DNA from: Clostridium manihotivorum
Lineage (GTDB): Bacteria > Bacillota > Clostridia > Clostridiales > Clostridiaceae
DNA length: 64,000 bases
Direction: 5' to 3'
NCBI RefSeq assembly: GCF_004015185.1
Contig: NZ_CP025746.1
Span: 4,791,776 to 4,855,775, forward strand
Shown here piece after piece: positions 1 to 9,082 of the stretch. Position numbers and translations under genes: made by a program. Numbering within the stretch: the stretch's first letter is position 1; the number at the start of each line of letters is the position of its first letter. The notes under the pieces are model-generated. The model saw only the letters and a program-made list of their open reading frames with translations, did not search any database and was not told the DNA's origin.

Positions 1-1
1 A

Positions 2-1408
2 ACACGTGAAAAGGTTCAATATTTTGGTCATACTTCTGGTACTACAGGAAAACAGAAACTTATTCCTTCTACTAAGGCAAGTAAAAAATATGCCTCTAAA
101 TATATGGCGTTCCTCACAAATAAGTTTTGCTACGACAATTTTAAAGATACTTGGAGTTATGGAAAAGGATTAATGATAGCTGATATGGTAATGACAACCT
201 ATACCAGTGCAGGAATACCTATTTGCTCTGCTACATCCGGCGGAATGAACAGCATAAAGCATATACTTCCTTATCTATACACCTCTCCAATTGAGGTAAT
301 GAAAATAAAGGATAAAAAAATTTCATCTTATCTTCATCTATTGTTTGCTTTAAAGGAAGTTACCTTATCCTATATTAGCGGAGTTTTTATTTCCAATGTA
401 TTAGATCTGCTAAGGGTATTAGAGAGTAGCTGGCAAGACCTTGTAAGAGACATCAGAAAAGGCCGTGTTAACAATAGTCTAGATATTGATGATATCACTA
501 GACAGCGTTTAAATAAGTTACTCTCTCCTAATGCTACTAGAGCAGATTATTTAGAGCAGGAATTTAAGAAAGGTTTCAAAGGTATAGTCCGAAGAGTATG
601 GCCAAGTTTATCTTATATAGTAACAGTGACAGGTGCAAATTTTTCTATCTATGATGATAAGGTAAATTATTATACTGATTGGCTACCTATTTATTCACCA
701 GTATACGCTTCAACAGAAGCTATGATTGGAATAAATCCTTACGCTAATAAAATACGTTATGTTGTTATTCCTAATACAGTTTTCTATGAATTTCTTCCCA
801 TTAGCGAGGATAATAAAACATCACAAGATACCCTTTGCATAGATGAAATACTTCTCGGGAAGAAATATGAAGTTGTTATCACCAATTATGCAGGGCTTTA
901 TAGATATAAGCTTGGCGATGTGGTTAAAGTCGTTGGTTTTTATAATAACTGTCCAGAAATTGAATTTTTATATAGGAAGAATCAAGTCCTTAATATGGTA
1001 GCTGAAAAAACAAACGAAGAACATCTTACTAGCGCTATAAGCAGCACTTTAAAAATATCAAATTTAAGTCTAATAGATTATACTACCTTACCTGACAACT
1101 CAGTGACTCCTGGAAAATATGTCTTTTATTTTGAATTAAAAAATATTATATCAAAATCTAAATTGAAAGAATTAGAGAGTACTTTGGACACTGAGCTTAG
1201 AATATCAAACCCTGCTTATGACAGAGCAAGAGCCAGCAATAAATTAGCACAAATTAAAATAGTACTTCTAGCACCAAACACCTTTAATTCAGTAAAAGAA
1301 GCTCTATTTAAAAAAGGAATATCTAAAAATCAAATCAAAATCCCTAGAGTACTTATCAATAATAAGAATGTATTTGATATAATATCTAAAAATATTCTAT
1401 TAACTTAA
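2..1408 (+). CDS. GH3 auxin-responsive-promoter family adenylating enzyme (5' end outside window)
   Basis: The frame is open from base 2, so the gene begins before the window; about 468 C-terminal residues are visible. The first visible residues contain GHTSGTTGKQKLIP, the ATP/AMP-binding signature of the ANL-type adenylating fold as it appears in GH3 proteins. Later the protein has YASTEAMIG and YRYKLGDVVKVVGF, which match the second and third nucleotide-binding motifs of GH3 enzymes. Plant GH3 proteins join amino acids to acyl hormones; bacterial members have unknown acyl substrates, so an acyl-adenylate-forming amide synthetase is the safest description. A bidirectional terminator hairpin follows at 1567-1610, shared with the convergent LRR gene. 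The family call is strong; the substrate is unknown. Confidence 0.88.
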   Translation, partial: TREKVQYFGHTSGTTGKQKLIPSTKASKKYASKYMAFLTNKFCYDNFKDTWSYGKGLMIADMVMTTYTSAGIPICSATSGGMNSIKHILPYLYTSPIEVMKIKDKKISSYLHLLFALKEVTLSYISGVFISNVLDLLRVLESSWQDLVRDIRKGRVNNSLDIDDITRQRLNKLLSPNATRADYLEQEFKKGFKGIVRRVWPSLSYIVTVTGANFSIYDDKVNYYTDWLPIYSPVYASTEAMIGINPYANKIRYVVIPNTVFYEFLPISEDNKTSQDTLCIDEILLGKKYEVVITNYAGLYRYKLGDVVKVVGFYNNCPEIEFLYRKNQVLNMVAEKTNEEHLTSAISSTLKISNLSLIDYTTLPDNSVTPGKYVFYFELKNIISKSKLKELESTLDTELRISNPAYDRARASNKLAQIKIVLLAPNTFNSVKEALFKKGISKNQIKIPRVLINNKNVFDIISKNILLT

Positions 1409-1566
1409 TTAGAGATTAGATTTCTACTACAAACCTATCTTTAAATCTACTATGATTTCTAACATGAGAGTTCTTATTAGAAAATGTTATATCTATAGCA
1501 GTACTATGGAATTAAGTATAGTTACTGTTAAAAGAGCGTGATAAAGTAAAATATATTCTCTTATAT

Positions 1567-1610
1567 AAAAACTAAGTTATCAGTGCATTTAGAATTGATA
1601 ACTTAGTTTT
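1567..1610. terminator. Bidirectional intrinsic terminator between convergent genes
   Basis: A 15-bp stem (AAAACTAAGTTATCA paired with TGATAACTTAGTTTT) with a 13-base loop, A-rich on one side and T-rich on the other. It lies between the GH3 gene and the LRR gene and can serve both. Confidence 0.8.
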
Positions 1611-1630
1611 ATAATTATACTGTATTAACC

Positions 1631-3100
1631 TTAACTTACTGGAGAATGAATAAATTCCTCAACCTTTATACCAGAATAATCTTTACTTATAGTTATATTT
1701 TCTACTCCATATGGTGGATTGTGTGGACCTACAAAAGTATCTACTTTAACTTTTACAATATATTTACCTTCTAACTTATAAATATCAACTATTTCATCAT
1801 TATTATATTGCCTTGGTTCACCAAAGTATTTGTTTATAGCTTCACTTATATAGGGGGATAAAGTATCTAGAATAAATTGTTCATTTAGCTTATCTTTAAA
1901 AACATACTTTGGTACTGGATTACTTGAAAAATCAATGTTAGTTAAAGATAATTTTGGCAAAGTTCTTACTGGGCATAAATCTTTTATATTATTATTTGCA
2001 ATATCTAATCTGTTTAATCTATATAAACTAGCTAATGGAGTAATATCCTTTAAATTATTATTTCTAAGTCCTAAGTATTTTAGCTTCTTAAGTTCACCTA
2101 TTTCCTCTACTGAAGTAATATTATTGTAATCAAGCCTTAGTGATTGCAAGTTTTTAGCTGAATGTATACCTTTCAGATCATTCACTCTATTGTTATCTAA
2201 ATCAACAAATTGTAGATTGGCAAGTTTGCCTAACACTCCAATATCCTTAATTTTATTTTCTGATAGAAATAACCTTACTAACTTTTTAGCATTGCTTATA
2301 GCATCAATATCCTCTATGTCATTTCGGGTTAAGTTTAGATAAGTCAGTTCATTGAAGTTACTTATAGTTTTTATATATCTTAACTTATTTTCACTTAAGT
2401 CTAACTCCATAAGCTTTTTTAAAGTTTTGATACCACTTATATCTTTTATGCTATTTCTTCCTAAAAATAAACTTTTTAAATTGACCAAATTTCTAAGTGG
2501 TTTTATATCTTCTATATTATTTGCCCAAAGATCCAGATGAACTATACCATCTATTTCTGATATTGGTCTCACATCGCTTACTGAATTATATCCTAAGTAT
2601 AGCGACTTTAAGTTAGTAAGCCTACTTAAAGGTTCTATATTAGTTATCTTATTACTTGTTAAAGTAAGTTGTTTTAACTTTGTTAAATTACTTAAAGACT
2701 CTATACGCTCTATCTGATTATATCCTAAATTTAAATCTTCCAATTTGTTTAGTGTCTCTAAGGGCTTTATGTCCATAATATTATTAAATAATAAATTCAA
2801 GCTTTTAAGATTAGTGAAAGCTTCCAACCCCTCTATAGAAAATATATTTTTTCTGCTCAAGTTTACTTCCTCAATGGCCATAATATCTTTGTTGTTTATA
2901 TTCCCTTCAGGCTTTTTTATTATTTCTCTTATAGCTGCTTCAAGGTTGCGGTCTTTAAACTTTATAGCAATTGGAGCTTCTACTGAAAACAAAGCACTGT
3001 TCCTGCACTTTATATTTTCCTCACCATACGCCTTCGTGTTAAAGGAACATATAATAAAAATCATTACTAAATTACTCAAACCTACTCTGAATTTAATCAA
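1631..3100 (-). CDS. Secreted internalin-like leucine-rich-repeat protein
   Basis: 489 residues. An N-terminal signal peptide (hydrophobic stretch ending near CSFNTKAYG) is followed by an internalin-like cap (RNLEAAIREII). About 14 repeats of roughly 22 residues follow, of the pattern LxxLxxLxLxxNxIxDIxPL, to about residue 400. The tail (to residue 489) carries no LPXTG motif or membrane anchor, so the protein is probably released or held non-covalently. Start is a TTG, supported by AGGAG upstream with about 9 bases of spacing. Bacterial LRR proteins of this type mediate protein-protein binding; no partner is evident. It stands alone, convergent with the GH3 gene. Confidence 0.88.
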   Translation of the reverse strand: MIKFRVGLSNLVMIFIICSFNTKAYGEENIKCRNSALFSVEAPIAIKFKDRNLEAAIREIIKKPEGNINNKDIMAIEEVNLSRKNIFSIEGLEAFTNLKSLNLLFNNIMDIKPLETLNKLEDLNLGYNQIERIESLSNLTKLKQLTLTSNKITNIEPLSRLTNLKSLYLGYNSVSDVRPISEIDGIVHLDLWANNIEDIKPLRNLVNLKSLFLGRNSIKDISGIKTLKKLMELDLSENKLRYIKTISNFNELTYLNLTRNDIEDIDAISNAKKLVRLFLSENKIKDIGVLGKLANLQFVDLDNNRVNDLKGIHSAKNLQSLRLDYNNITSVEEIGELKKLKYLGLRNNNLKDITPLASLYRLNRLDIANNNIKDLCPVRTLPKLSLTNIDFSSNPVPKYVFKDKLNEQFILDTLSPYISEAINKYFGEPRQYNNDEIVDIYKLEGKYIVKVKVDTFVGPHNPPYGVENITISKDYSGIKVEEFIHSPVS

Positions 3101-3329
3101 ACTTTATCACTCCTATAAACATTAATAACAACCTTATTTTCTGCCTAAATTAAGGAATTAATGCTTATTTTACGGTAAAGTTTAACTGTTTTTTCTTTAA
3201 GCCATTTCTGTTAACTAATCCACAGTTTTATCTAAAATATAAATTCATATAATCATATATTTATAAAATCATATAAATATATAGTAATAATCAGGCTTTC
3301 CAGGTTTCTAATCTAGTATTTTGATATCA

Positions 3330-3677
3330 CTAAAATTCCTTTAATACATTTAATGCATTAATCGCTGTAGGAAACCCTGAGTAAGGGACAGTTTGAATAA
3401 TAATCTCTTCTATCTCCTCTTTACTTAAGCCCACATTAAATCCAGCTTTAATATGAACTCTTAACTGAGGTTCTACTCCACTTCTGCTTGCCAGCATAGC
3501 AATTGTAGCAATTTCTCTTTCTCTTAAGCTAAGTCCCTCCCTAGAATATATATCGCCAAAAGCAAACTCTACTATATATTTTCCTAGATCTCCTAATGGT
3601 GCTACCACTTCTTCTCCCACCTGTCCATCTACTTCTGATAACTTTTTACATCCTCTTTCAAATCTTTCATTATCCAT
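3330..3677 (-). CDS. Carboxymuconolactone decarboxylase (CMD) family protein
   Basis: 115 residues, the usual length for a single CMD domain. The core LSLREREIATIAMLASRSG followed by LRVHIKAGFNVGLSKEEIEE and QTVPYSGFPTAINAL fits the CMD/AhpD-like all-helical fold. The AhpD-type CxxC pair is absent, so a peroxidase-reductase role is unlikely. The start was set at ATG 3677 because GGAGGT lies just upstream; the longer frame would begin at GTG 3695 inside that ribosome binding site. It lies downstream of the lactate operon terminator and is probably transcribed separately. Function is not clear beyond the family. Confidence 0.85.
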   Translation of the reverse strand: MDNERFERGCKKLSEVDGQVGEEVVAPLGDLGKYIVEFAFGDIYSREGLSLREREIATIAMLASRSGVEPQLRVHIKAGFNVGLSKEEIEEIIIQTVPYSGFPTAINALNVLKEF

Positions 3678-3963
3678 TTTGCTTTCTACCTCCACTTAAT
3701 TATATTTTTACTATTTCATTCTAAACATATAAGGTTGTATTATTTCAATACTCTTTTATTTAGCAATATATTTTCCTTATATTACCTCTACTAATTAATA
3801 CTAACATCTGGAGTTAACTCCAAGTCAATACTATAAACACAAATAATTTATAAAATGAAAAAGTAAATTCTTCATTGCAATATTAAATTCGTGTTAAACG
3901 ATTTTAGTCTTGCACAGAATATAGTATTAATAGTACGAAAATTCATTTCTACAATAACTAAAC

Positions 3964-4005
3964 AAATATAGGAAGAACACCAAAACAAGCGTTCTTCCTA
4001 TATTT
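3964..4005 (-). terminator. Terminator of the lactate dehydrogenase operon
   Basis: Perfect 15-bp stem (AAATATAGGAAGAAC with GTTCTTCCTATATTT) and a 12-base loop, 120 bases beyond the stop of lctD. The rest of the 3678-4128 gap is AT-rich with no gene seen. Confidence 0.75.
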
Positions 4006-4128
4006 ATTATCTGATTACATATTAAGTAAAAAACATCTAAAATTTATATCCTACAATACTAAGCTAAATTTATATTAGATTTTAATAATAAACTCATCCA
4101 AATAAGATTATTTTCTGGTTAATTAGTC

Positions 4129-5535
4129 TTACTGACATACCTTCCCTGGGTTCAATATGTTCTTAGGATCAAAGGCAAGTTTAATTCTTCTTAGTAAATC
4201 TAAACTTACTTCTCCTAATTGTCCACTTAAGTACTGCTTCTTTGCATAACCTATACCATGTTCTCCAGATACTTGTCCTTTTAACTCCTTTGACTTATCG
4301 TACATGCATCTAAATACTTCTGATAACTTGTGATTCCATTCCTCTTCTGCCTTATCATCTCTCAATATATATACATGCAAGTTTCCATCACCAGCATGTC
4401 CAAAGTTCTTTATTCTTATATCAAATTCTTGCTGAAGTTTATAAGTATAATTCACAAATTCCGCTACCTTACTTATAGGTACGCAAACATCACATTCATC
4501 CATTTCAGTTGTTGATGCTTTTATTGCTTCAAGAAAAGCACCTCTAGCTGACCATATAGCTTCTTTTCTTTCATCAGTGTCAGCTATTAATATATCTAGA
4601 GCACCTTCCTTTAATAAAATATTGGCTATGCTAGTATAATGCTCTTCTACTTCTTCCTTGCTGTTGCCATCAAAGGTTAGTAAAAGATATGCATCTGCTG
4701 TATTGTCTGGAAACTTCTTACCTAAAAATTCTTCAGCAGCCAAAATAACATCTCTTTCCATAAATTCTATGGAGGTTGGATTAGTTTTTGATTTTACTAT
4801 ATTAGGAACAGCACCTATAGCTTCTGATAAATTATTAAATGGAGCTAAAATACTTACACTCTCCTTAGGTAGAGGTATTAGTTTTAATATAGCTTTTGTT
4901 ACTATGGCTAAGGTTCCTTCAGAACCACATATTAGGTCTTTTATGTTATAGCCAGAACTATTCTTAACTACCTTTCCTCCAACTTCCACTATCTCTCCAG
5001 TTGGAAGCACTAGCTCTAATCCCTTAACGTAATCCCTAGTAACACCATACTTAACCGCTCTCATCCCGCCTGCATTTGTGTTTATATTCCCTGCTATAGT
5101 AGCTGACTTTTCACCTGGATCTGGTGGATAAAATAAATCATACTCTTTAACGAAATCTCCTATATCCATAAGTAGAACTCCAGGTTCCACAGTCAATGTT
5201 AAGTTTTCCTCATCTAGTTCAAGAATTTTATTCATTCTACACATGTTTATCATTATTCCGCCATGCACAGGTACAGAAGCTCCTACAAGTCCTGTTCCAG
5301 CTCCTCTTGGAACCACTGGGATATTATTTTCATAAGCATAAGCCACAATCCTTGAAACTTCCTCAGTGTTCAAAACTTCTACTACAACTTCAGGAAACTT
5401 ACTTATTCCACCTAACTCATCATGGCTAAGATCTTCACTTATATCGTCGCCTGAAAAAACTCTTTTCTCACCTAATAAATTTATGAAATACTTAATATCT
5501 TCCTCATCTATAGCCTTATATCTATCTAACTCCAC
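4129..5535 (-). CDS. lctD: FAD-dependent lactate dehydrogenase, GlcD/LctD type
   Basis: 468 residues. The PCMH FAD-binding domain shows VVPRGAGTGLVGASVP and DPGEKSATIAGNINTNAGGMRAVKYG. The C-terminal FAD-oxidase domain ends with VSGEHGIGYAKK and PKNILNPGKVC, as in glycolate/D-lactate oxidases. It lies directly after EtfB and EtfA genes, the order of the Acetobacterium woodii lctBCD operon. There a cytosolic LDH-Etf complex couples exergonic electron flow from reduced ferredoxin to the uphill oxidation of lactate with NAD+. Start was set at GTG 5535 (AGGAG, 8-base spacing). Glycolate or another 2-hydroxy acid is a possible alternative substrate, but the context favours lactate. Confidence 0.88.
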   Translation of the reverse strand: MELDRYKAIDEEDIKYFINLLGEKRVFSGDDISEDLSHDELGGISKFPEVVVEVLNTEEVSRIVAYAYENNIPVVPRGAGTGLVGASVPVHGGIMINMCRMNKILELDEENLTLTVEPGVLLMDIGDFVKEYDLFYPPDPGEKSATIAGNINTNAGGMRAVKYGVTRDYVKGLELVLPTGEIVEVGGKVVKNSSGYNIKDLICGSEGTLAIVTKAILKLIPLPKESVSILAPFNNLSEAIGAVPNIVKSKTNPTSIEFMERDVILAAEEFLGKKFPDNTADAYLLLTFDGNSKEEVEEHYTSIANILLKEGALDILIADTDERKEAIWSARGAFLEAIKASTTEMDECDVCVPISKVAEFVNYTYKLQQEFDIRIKNFGHAGDGNLHVYILRDDKAEEEWNHKLSEVFRCMYDKSKELKGQVSGEHGIGYAKKQYLSGQLGEVSLDLLRRIKLAFDPKNILNPGKVCQ

Positions 5536-5574
5536 AGTAATCACTCCTATATCTAATTATTTAATGAATGGATA

Positions 5575-6753
5575 TTATTTGCTTTTTATCTTTTCAATTA
5601 GCTTAGGTATTATTTCGTAAAAGTCTCCAACAATACCATAATGTGCAATATTAAAGATAGGTGCATCAGCATCATTATTAATAGCTATTATGCAGTCAGA
5701 ATTGTTCATGCCAGCGGTATATTGTACTGCTCCTGAAATACCTATTGAAAATATTAATTTAGGTTTTACAGTTCTTCCACTTAAACCAATTTGATCTTTC
5801 ACATCTATCAAGCCTGCTTCTACAAGAGGCCTTGTTCCACCTATTTTCCCATCTAGCAAAGTTGCAAATTCTTTAACTAGTTCCATATCTTTTTTAGACT
5901 TAACACCACGTCCCACTGAAACTATTACTTCTGCATCTGATATACTTACACCAACATCCTTTTTAGCCATATCTAACACTTCAATGCTTGAGAATAATTC
6001 TCCTACTGGACATATAGTCAGTTTGCCTCTTTTTTCTCCTCTATCTGGTGCATTCATAACCTTGTATCTTACAGTTGCTAGCTGAGGTCTATTATTAGGA
6101 TTTATTATCTGAGCCATTATATTTCCACCAAAAGCAGGTCTTATCTGAATCAAATCTGTATTTTCTTTCATATCAAGGATGGTACAATCTGCTGTAAGTC
6201 CTGTCCTAAATCTAGCAGCTATTCTTGGAGCTAAGGATCTACCGATAGCTGTAGCTCCTACTAGTACTGTTGAAGGTTTTTTATAGTTTATAAAATTCTC
6301 GAAAACCTTTGTATATGGCTCTATTCTAAAATATTTAAGAGCCTCATCATCATATACAAATACTTCATCCACCCCATAATGAAGCAATTCCTCTGCCTTA
6401 TCTTTAATATTACTTCCAATAAACACAGCATAAACAGGGTGATTTATTTTACTTGCTAGTTCCCTAGCTTTTCCTATCAACTCCAAAGTTACTGGATGTA
6501 TATCCCCTTCTAAGTGTTCCACATATACTGCTACACCTTTCCATTCACTTTTATCTATGGACTTTTTCTCTTCTTCCACAAACTCCATAACCCCAGCAGG
6601 ACCTTTTCTAACACATAATCTGCACATCTTACAGGCAGCTGATATCTGAACTTTATCTCCTGCTTTTTCTATTGCCCCAAAGGGACATAGCTTTACTAAT
6701 TCATCAATAACTTTATCATTTAATTTATCTTCATTAACAACTAATCTACCCAT
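5575..6753 (-). CDS. lctC: Electron transfer flavoprotein alpha subunit with N-terminal [4Fe-4S] domain (LctC type)
   Basis: 392 residues. Residues 1-65 form a ferredoxin-like domain with four candidate ligands: the cysteine of KLCPFGAIE and three in ACKMCRLCVRKGP. The second cluster's cysteines are missing, so one [4Fe-4S] is expected. The remainder is a standard EtfA: an alpha/beta domain, then GVGVKSKKD-like and GLSGRTVKPKLIFSIGISGAVQY motifs and IAINNDADAPIF that bind FAD. The extra Fe-S domain marks the electron-bifurcating/confurcating Etf group seen with lactate dehydrogenase. It sits 39 bases upstream of lctD and 33 bases after etfB, so it is part of one operon. AGGAGG-rich leader supports the start. 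Confidence 0.9.
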   Translation of the reverse strand: MGRLVVNEDKLNDKVIDELVKLCPFGAIEKAGDKVQISAACKMCRLCVRKGPAGVMEFVEEEKKSIDKSEWKGVAVYVEHLEGDIHPVTLELIGKARELASKINHPVYAVFIGSNIKDKAEELLHYGVDEVFVYDDEALKYFRIEPYTKVFENFINYKKPSTVLVGATAIGRSLAPRIAARFRTGLTADCTILDMKENTDLIQIRPAFGGNIMAQIINPNNRPQLATVRYKVMNAPDRGEKRGKLTICPVGELFSSIEVLDMAKKDVGVSISDAEVIVSVGRGVKSKKDMELVKEFATLLDGKIGGTRPLVEAGLIDVKDQIGLSGRTVKPKLIFSIGISGAVQYTAGMNNSDCIIAINNDADAPIFNIAHYGIVGDFYEIIPKLIEKIKSK

Positions 6754-6786
6754 TTTTTCTCCTTCCTCCTCTTAAATACCTTAAAA

Positions 6787-7575
6787 CTATACATATCTCA
6801 TATCTTTTAATTTTTCAAAAAGCTTATCACAGATATCTTCTGAAGTTCCCTGCCATATTTCCTTGGCTAGATTTACTTCTGGTGGAAATATTCTTTCCAC
6901 TTGAGTAGGAGAACCGCTTAGACCATACATTTTTTCATCTTTATCTTCCAAATCATCTAAACAATATGTCCTTATTTCTCTATCTTTAGTTTCAAGCTTC
7001 TTTTTATAAGAAGGAAGTCTCGGTTCAAAGATATCCTTTTCAATAGTTAGTAAACAAGGATATTTGATCTCTAACTTCTCCAATACATTTGTCAAGTCAG
7101 CTTCTAATATGATGGAACTTTCCTTGATATCAATAATATTTTTCACATTAGCCACATGAGGAACCTTTAAGTATTCGGCAACCTCTGGACCAACCTGTGC
7201 TGTATCTCCATCTGTTGTCTGCTTACCACACAAAATCAGATCAAAATTACCAGCTTTTTTTATTCCCTGTGAAATCGTATAAGAAGTTGCCAACACATCT
7301 GCACCAGCAAACCTTCTATCAGATATGAGAACTCCTTCATCAGCCCCCATCATATAAGCTTCTTTTATAATCAATTCAGCTTGTGGCGGTCCCATACTAA
7401 TAACTGTAACCCTTCCACCTACTTTAGCTTTAATCCTTAAGGCTGTTTCTAAAGCATATAAATCATATGGATTTATTTTTGAAGCAACGCCATCTCGTTT
7501 CAAAACTCCTGTCTTTTCATCAACCTTAACTTTACTTGTTCCCGGAACCTGTTTAATGCATACTAATATTTCCAT
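6787..7575 (-). CDS. lctB: Electron transfer flavoprotein beta subunit (LctB type)
   Basis: 262 residues, usual EtfB length. MEILVCIKQVPGTSKV at the start, the AMP/FAD region GADEGVLISDRRFAGADVLATSY, and LCGKQTTDGDTAQVGPEVAEYL are diagnostic. In bifurcating Etfs this subunit binds the bifurcating FAD and NAD. The start was moved to ATG 7575, preceded by GGGAGGAAG; the longer frame would start inside the leader. First of the three catalytic genes, with a FadR-type operator 44 bases upstream. Confidence 0.9.
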   Translation of the reverse strand: MEILVCIKQVPGTSKVKVDEKTGVLKRDGVASKINPYDLYALETALRIKAKVGGRVTVISMGPPQAELIIKEAYMMGADEGVLISDRRFAGADVLATSYTISQGIKKAGNFDLILCGKQTTDGDTAQVGPEVAEYLKVPHVANVKNIIDIKESSIILEADLTNVLEKLEIKYPCLLTIEKDIFEPRLPSYKKKLETKDREIRTYCLDDLEDKDEKMYGLSGSPTQVERIFPPEVNLAKEIWQGTSEDICDKLFEKLKDMRYV

Positions 7576-7607
7576 AAGACTTCCTCCCTCTATCACACTA
7601 TTACGTC

Positions 7608-7632
7608 TACTGGTATTATGGTCTGACCAGTA
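7608..7632 (-). promoter_or_regulatory. FadR/GntR-type operator in front of the lactate operon
   Basis: The core TGGTCTGACCA (7619-7629) fits the FadR-subfamily operator pattern of TGGT and ACCA half sites around a short spacer. It lies inside a wider inverted repeat TACTGGT...ACCAGTA (7608-7614 and 7626-7632). A TATACT sequence overlaps its upstream edge as a possible -10 box, a position suited to repression. The regulator gene of that family is the next gene upstream. Confidence 0.65.
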
Positions 7633-7816
7633 TAACTATAAAATACCATACTTTACTAAATATTGCTAGGTTTTTATTTAATTTCTTATAGGAAATAGAT
7701 TTTCTATTTTACTACTTTAGACTAATACTCTTACTATAGCTTATCTAATCTGCAATCCACAGCACTTGTCCTTATTAATATTAAATAAGGTTAGATTTTG
7801 TAACTTATATAAAATA

Positions 7817-7950
7817 AAGGTATGTTAACTATAGATATCCTTTACGAAAACTTAATTTATACAGGTTCCATAATCCCGGCTTCTGGGGATTATCGGTCAT
7901 GCATAAATTCATAGTTGCAGTTGGATACCTAAAACTAGTTAACATACCTT
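7817..7950. repeat. Family 1 palindromic repeat inside an outer inverted repeat
   Basis: A family 1 copy (about 7838-7930, core ATCCCGGCTTCTGGGGAT) is enclosed by a 14-bp perfect inverted repeat AAGGTATGTTAACT/AGTTAACATACCTT. The element fills the gap between the regulator gene and etfB, so a transcript from the regulator into the operon would carry a long hairpin. The remaining bases of 7633-8031 hold no gene. Confidence 0.7.
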
Positions 7951-8031
7951 TAAGAAATCTTATTTACTCAATTTAAATATTCTAATTATCTTAATTGCGA
8001 AACATATATAAAACTTTAATATATGCCAGTG

Positions 8032-8724
8032 TTATTTCACTATGTATTCCTGTATCAAATCTAGGTGCTGTCTCATAGCTTCTGCTGCTATATTAGGATT
8101 ATGATCCTTTAGCCCCTGTAATATAGCTTCATGCTGTTTCATCAAGATACTTCTATTATCACTGATCATTAAAATACTTCCTCTAGCGTCACTGATGAAA
8201 GAATCCATTAAAGAAGAAACTGCATTCATCATATTAATTATAAGAATATTTTTAGATGCCTTAGCTATATTATAATGAAAACTCTTATCCCACTTAACCT
8301 TTGAGGCCTCATCTTCAGACTCATTTAAGCTAGTAAGACATTGTTCAAGCTCAGTTATCTCCTCTTCAGTTATTTTCATAGCCGCTAAGGCAACAGTCTC
8401 AATCTCAATAACTCTTCTTAGTTCTAATATCTGTTCTTTGTTACTGCCATTTAACATAAAAATAAGCAAAAAAGGATCTACAAGACTTTCTTCAAAGTTT
8501 TCCTTTATAAAATTCCCTTCACCCTGTCTAGCCTCTACAAGTCCTATAATTTGTAATGCACTTAAAGCCTCTCTTATAGCTGCTCTACTTACCCCTAATT
8601 GCTCTACTAAATCCCTTTCAGAAGGTAATTTATCCCCCTTCTTTAGAGTTCCCTCTGCAATCATAGTCTTGAACTGTTCTATTATCTGCTCATATACTTT
8701 TGTATTCTTAACTTGAGTAAACAC
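8032..8724 (-). CDS. lctR: FadR-subfamily GntR regulator, LldR-like
   Basis: 230 residues. The N-terminal winged helix (residues 8-75) has KLPSERDLVEQLGVSRAAIREALSALQIIGLVEARQGEGNFI, typical GntR. The C-terminal all-helical FCD ligand domain carries the metal-site pattern around DKSFHYNIAKAS and the later HEAIL and RQHL histidines. It starts at GTG 8724 after GAGGAG. It is the first gene before the lactate operon in the same direction. With a matching operator at 7619-7629, it probably controls the operon in response to lactate. The symbol follows the context; the ligand is inferred. Confidence 0.82.
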   Translation of the reverse strand: MFTQVKNTKVYEQIIEQFKTMIAEGTLKKGDKLPSERDLVEQLGVSRAAIREALSALQIIGLVEARQGEGNFIKENFEESLVDPFLLIFMLNGSNKEQILELRRVIEIETVALAAMKITEEEITELEQCLTSLNESEDEASKVKWDKSFHYNIAKASKNILIINMMNAVSSLMDSFISDARGSILMISDNRSILMKQHEAILQGLKDHNPNIAAEAMRQHLDLIQEYIVK

Positions 8725-8894
8725 TTTCTTTATCTCCTCACTAAACCAAAATCAAATTATATTACATTAATTTTACTCGATTATACAAACATTAACAACT
8801 GCTCTATATATACTTAAGGATAAAACTGAGAGTATCAACTCAAACAGCATTATAGTAGATAAAAATTTGCTATAGCCACCTTCTTTAGTGAACT

Positions 8895-8958
8895 TTTTTG
8901 CGCATCTGCCTTATCTGTATTTATATGAAGAGATTCTATCAATCTACATAATCTTTTT
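8895..8958. repeat. Family 4 short palindromic repeat
   Basis: Begins TTTTTTGCGCATCTGCC and continues with the family's inner region (TTATCTGTATTTATATGAAG). The right arm is decayed compared with the copies at 26250 and 40344. Confidence 0.55.
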
Positions 8959-9040
8959 TACTGTTTGCCCTAAATATCTGTTCTAAATCCTTGAAGTTAC
9001 TAGATTTATACATCAAAAGATTTTATACTAATCTAAATAT

Positions 9041-9082
9041 AAAAAAGCCCCACGACAAACCCCTTACGTAAGCCGTGAGACC
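9041..9082 (-). terminator. Intrinsic terminator downstream of the 9.3-9.8 kb gene
   Basis: Read on the minus strand, a 10-bp stem with G-T wobble pairs (GTCTCACGGC with GTCGTGGGGC) encloses TTACGTAA and is followed by six T. Confidence 0.6.
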
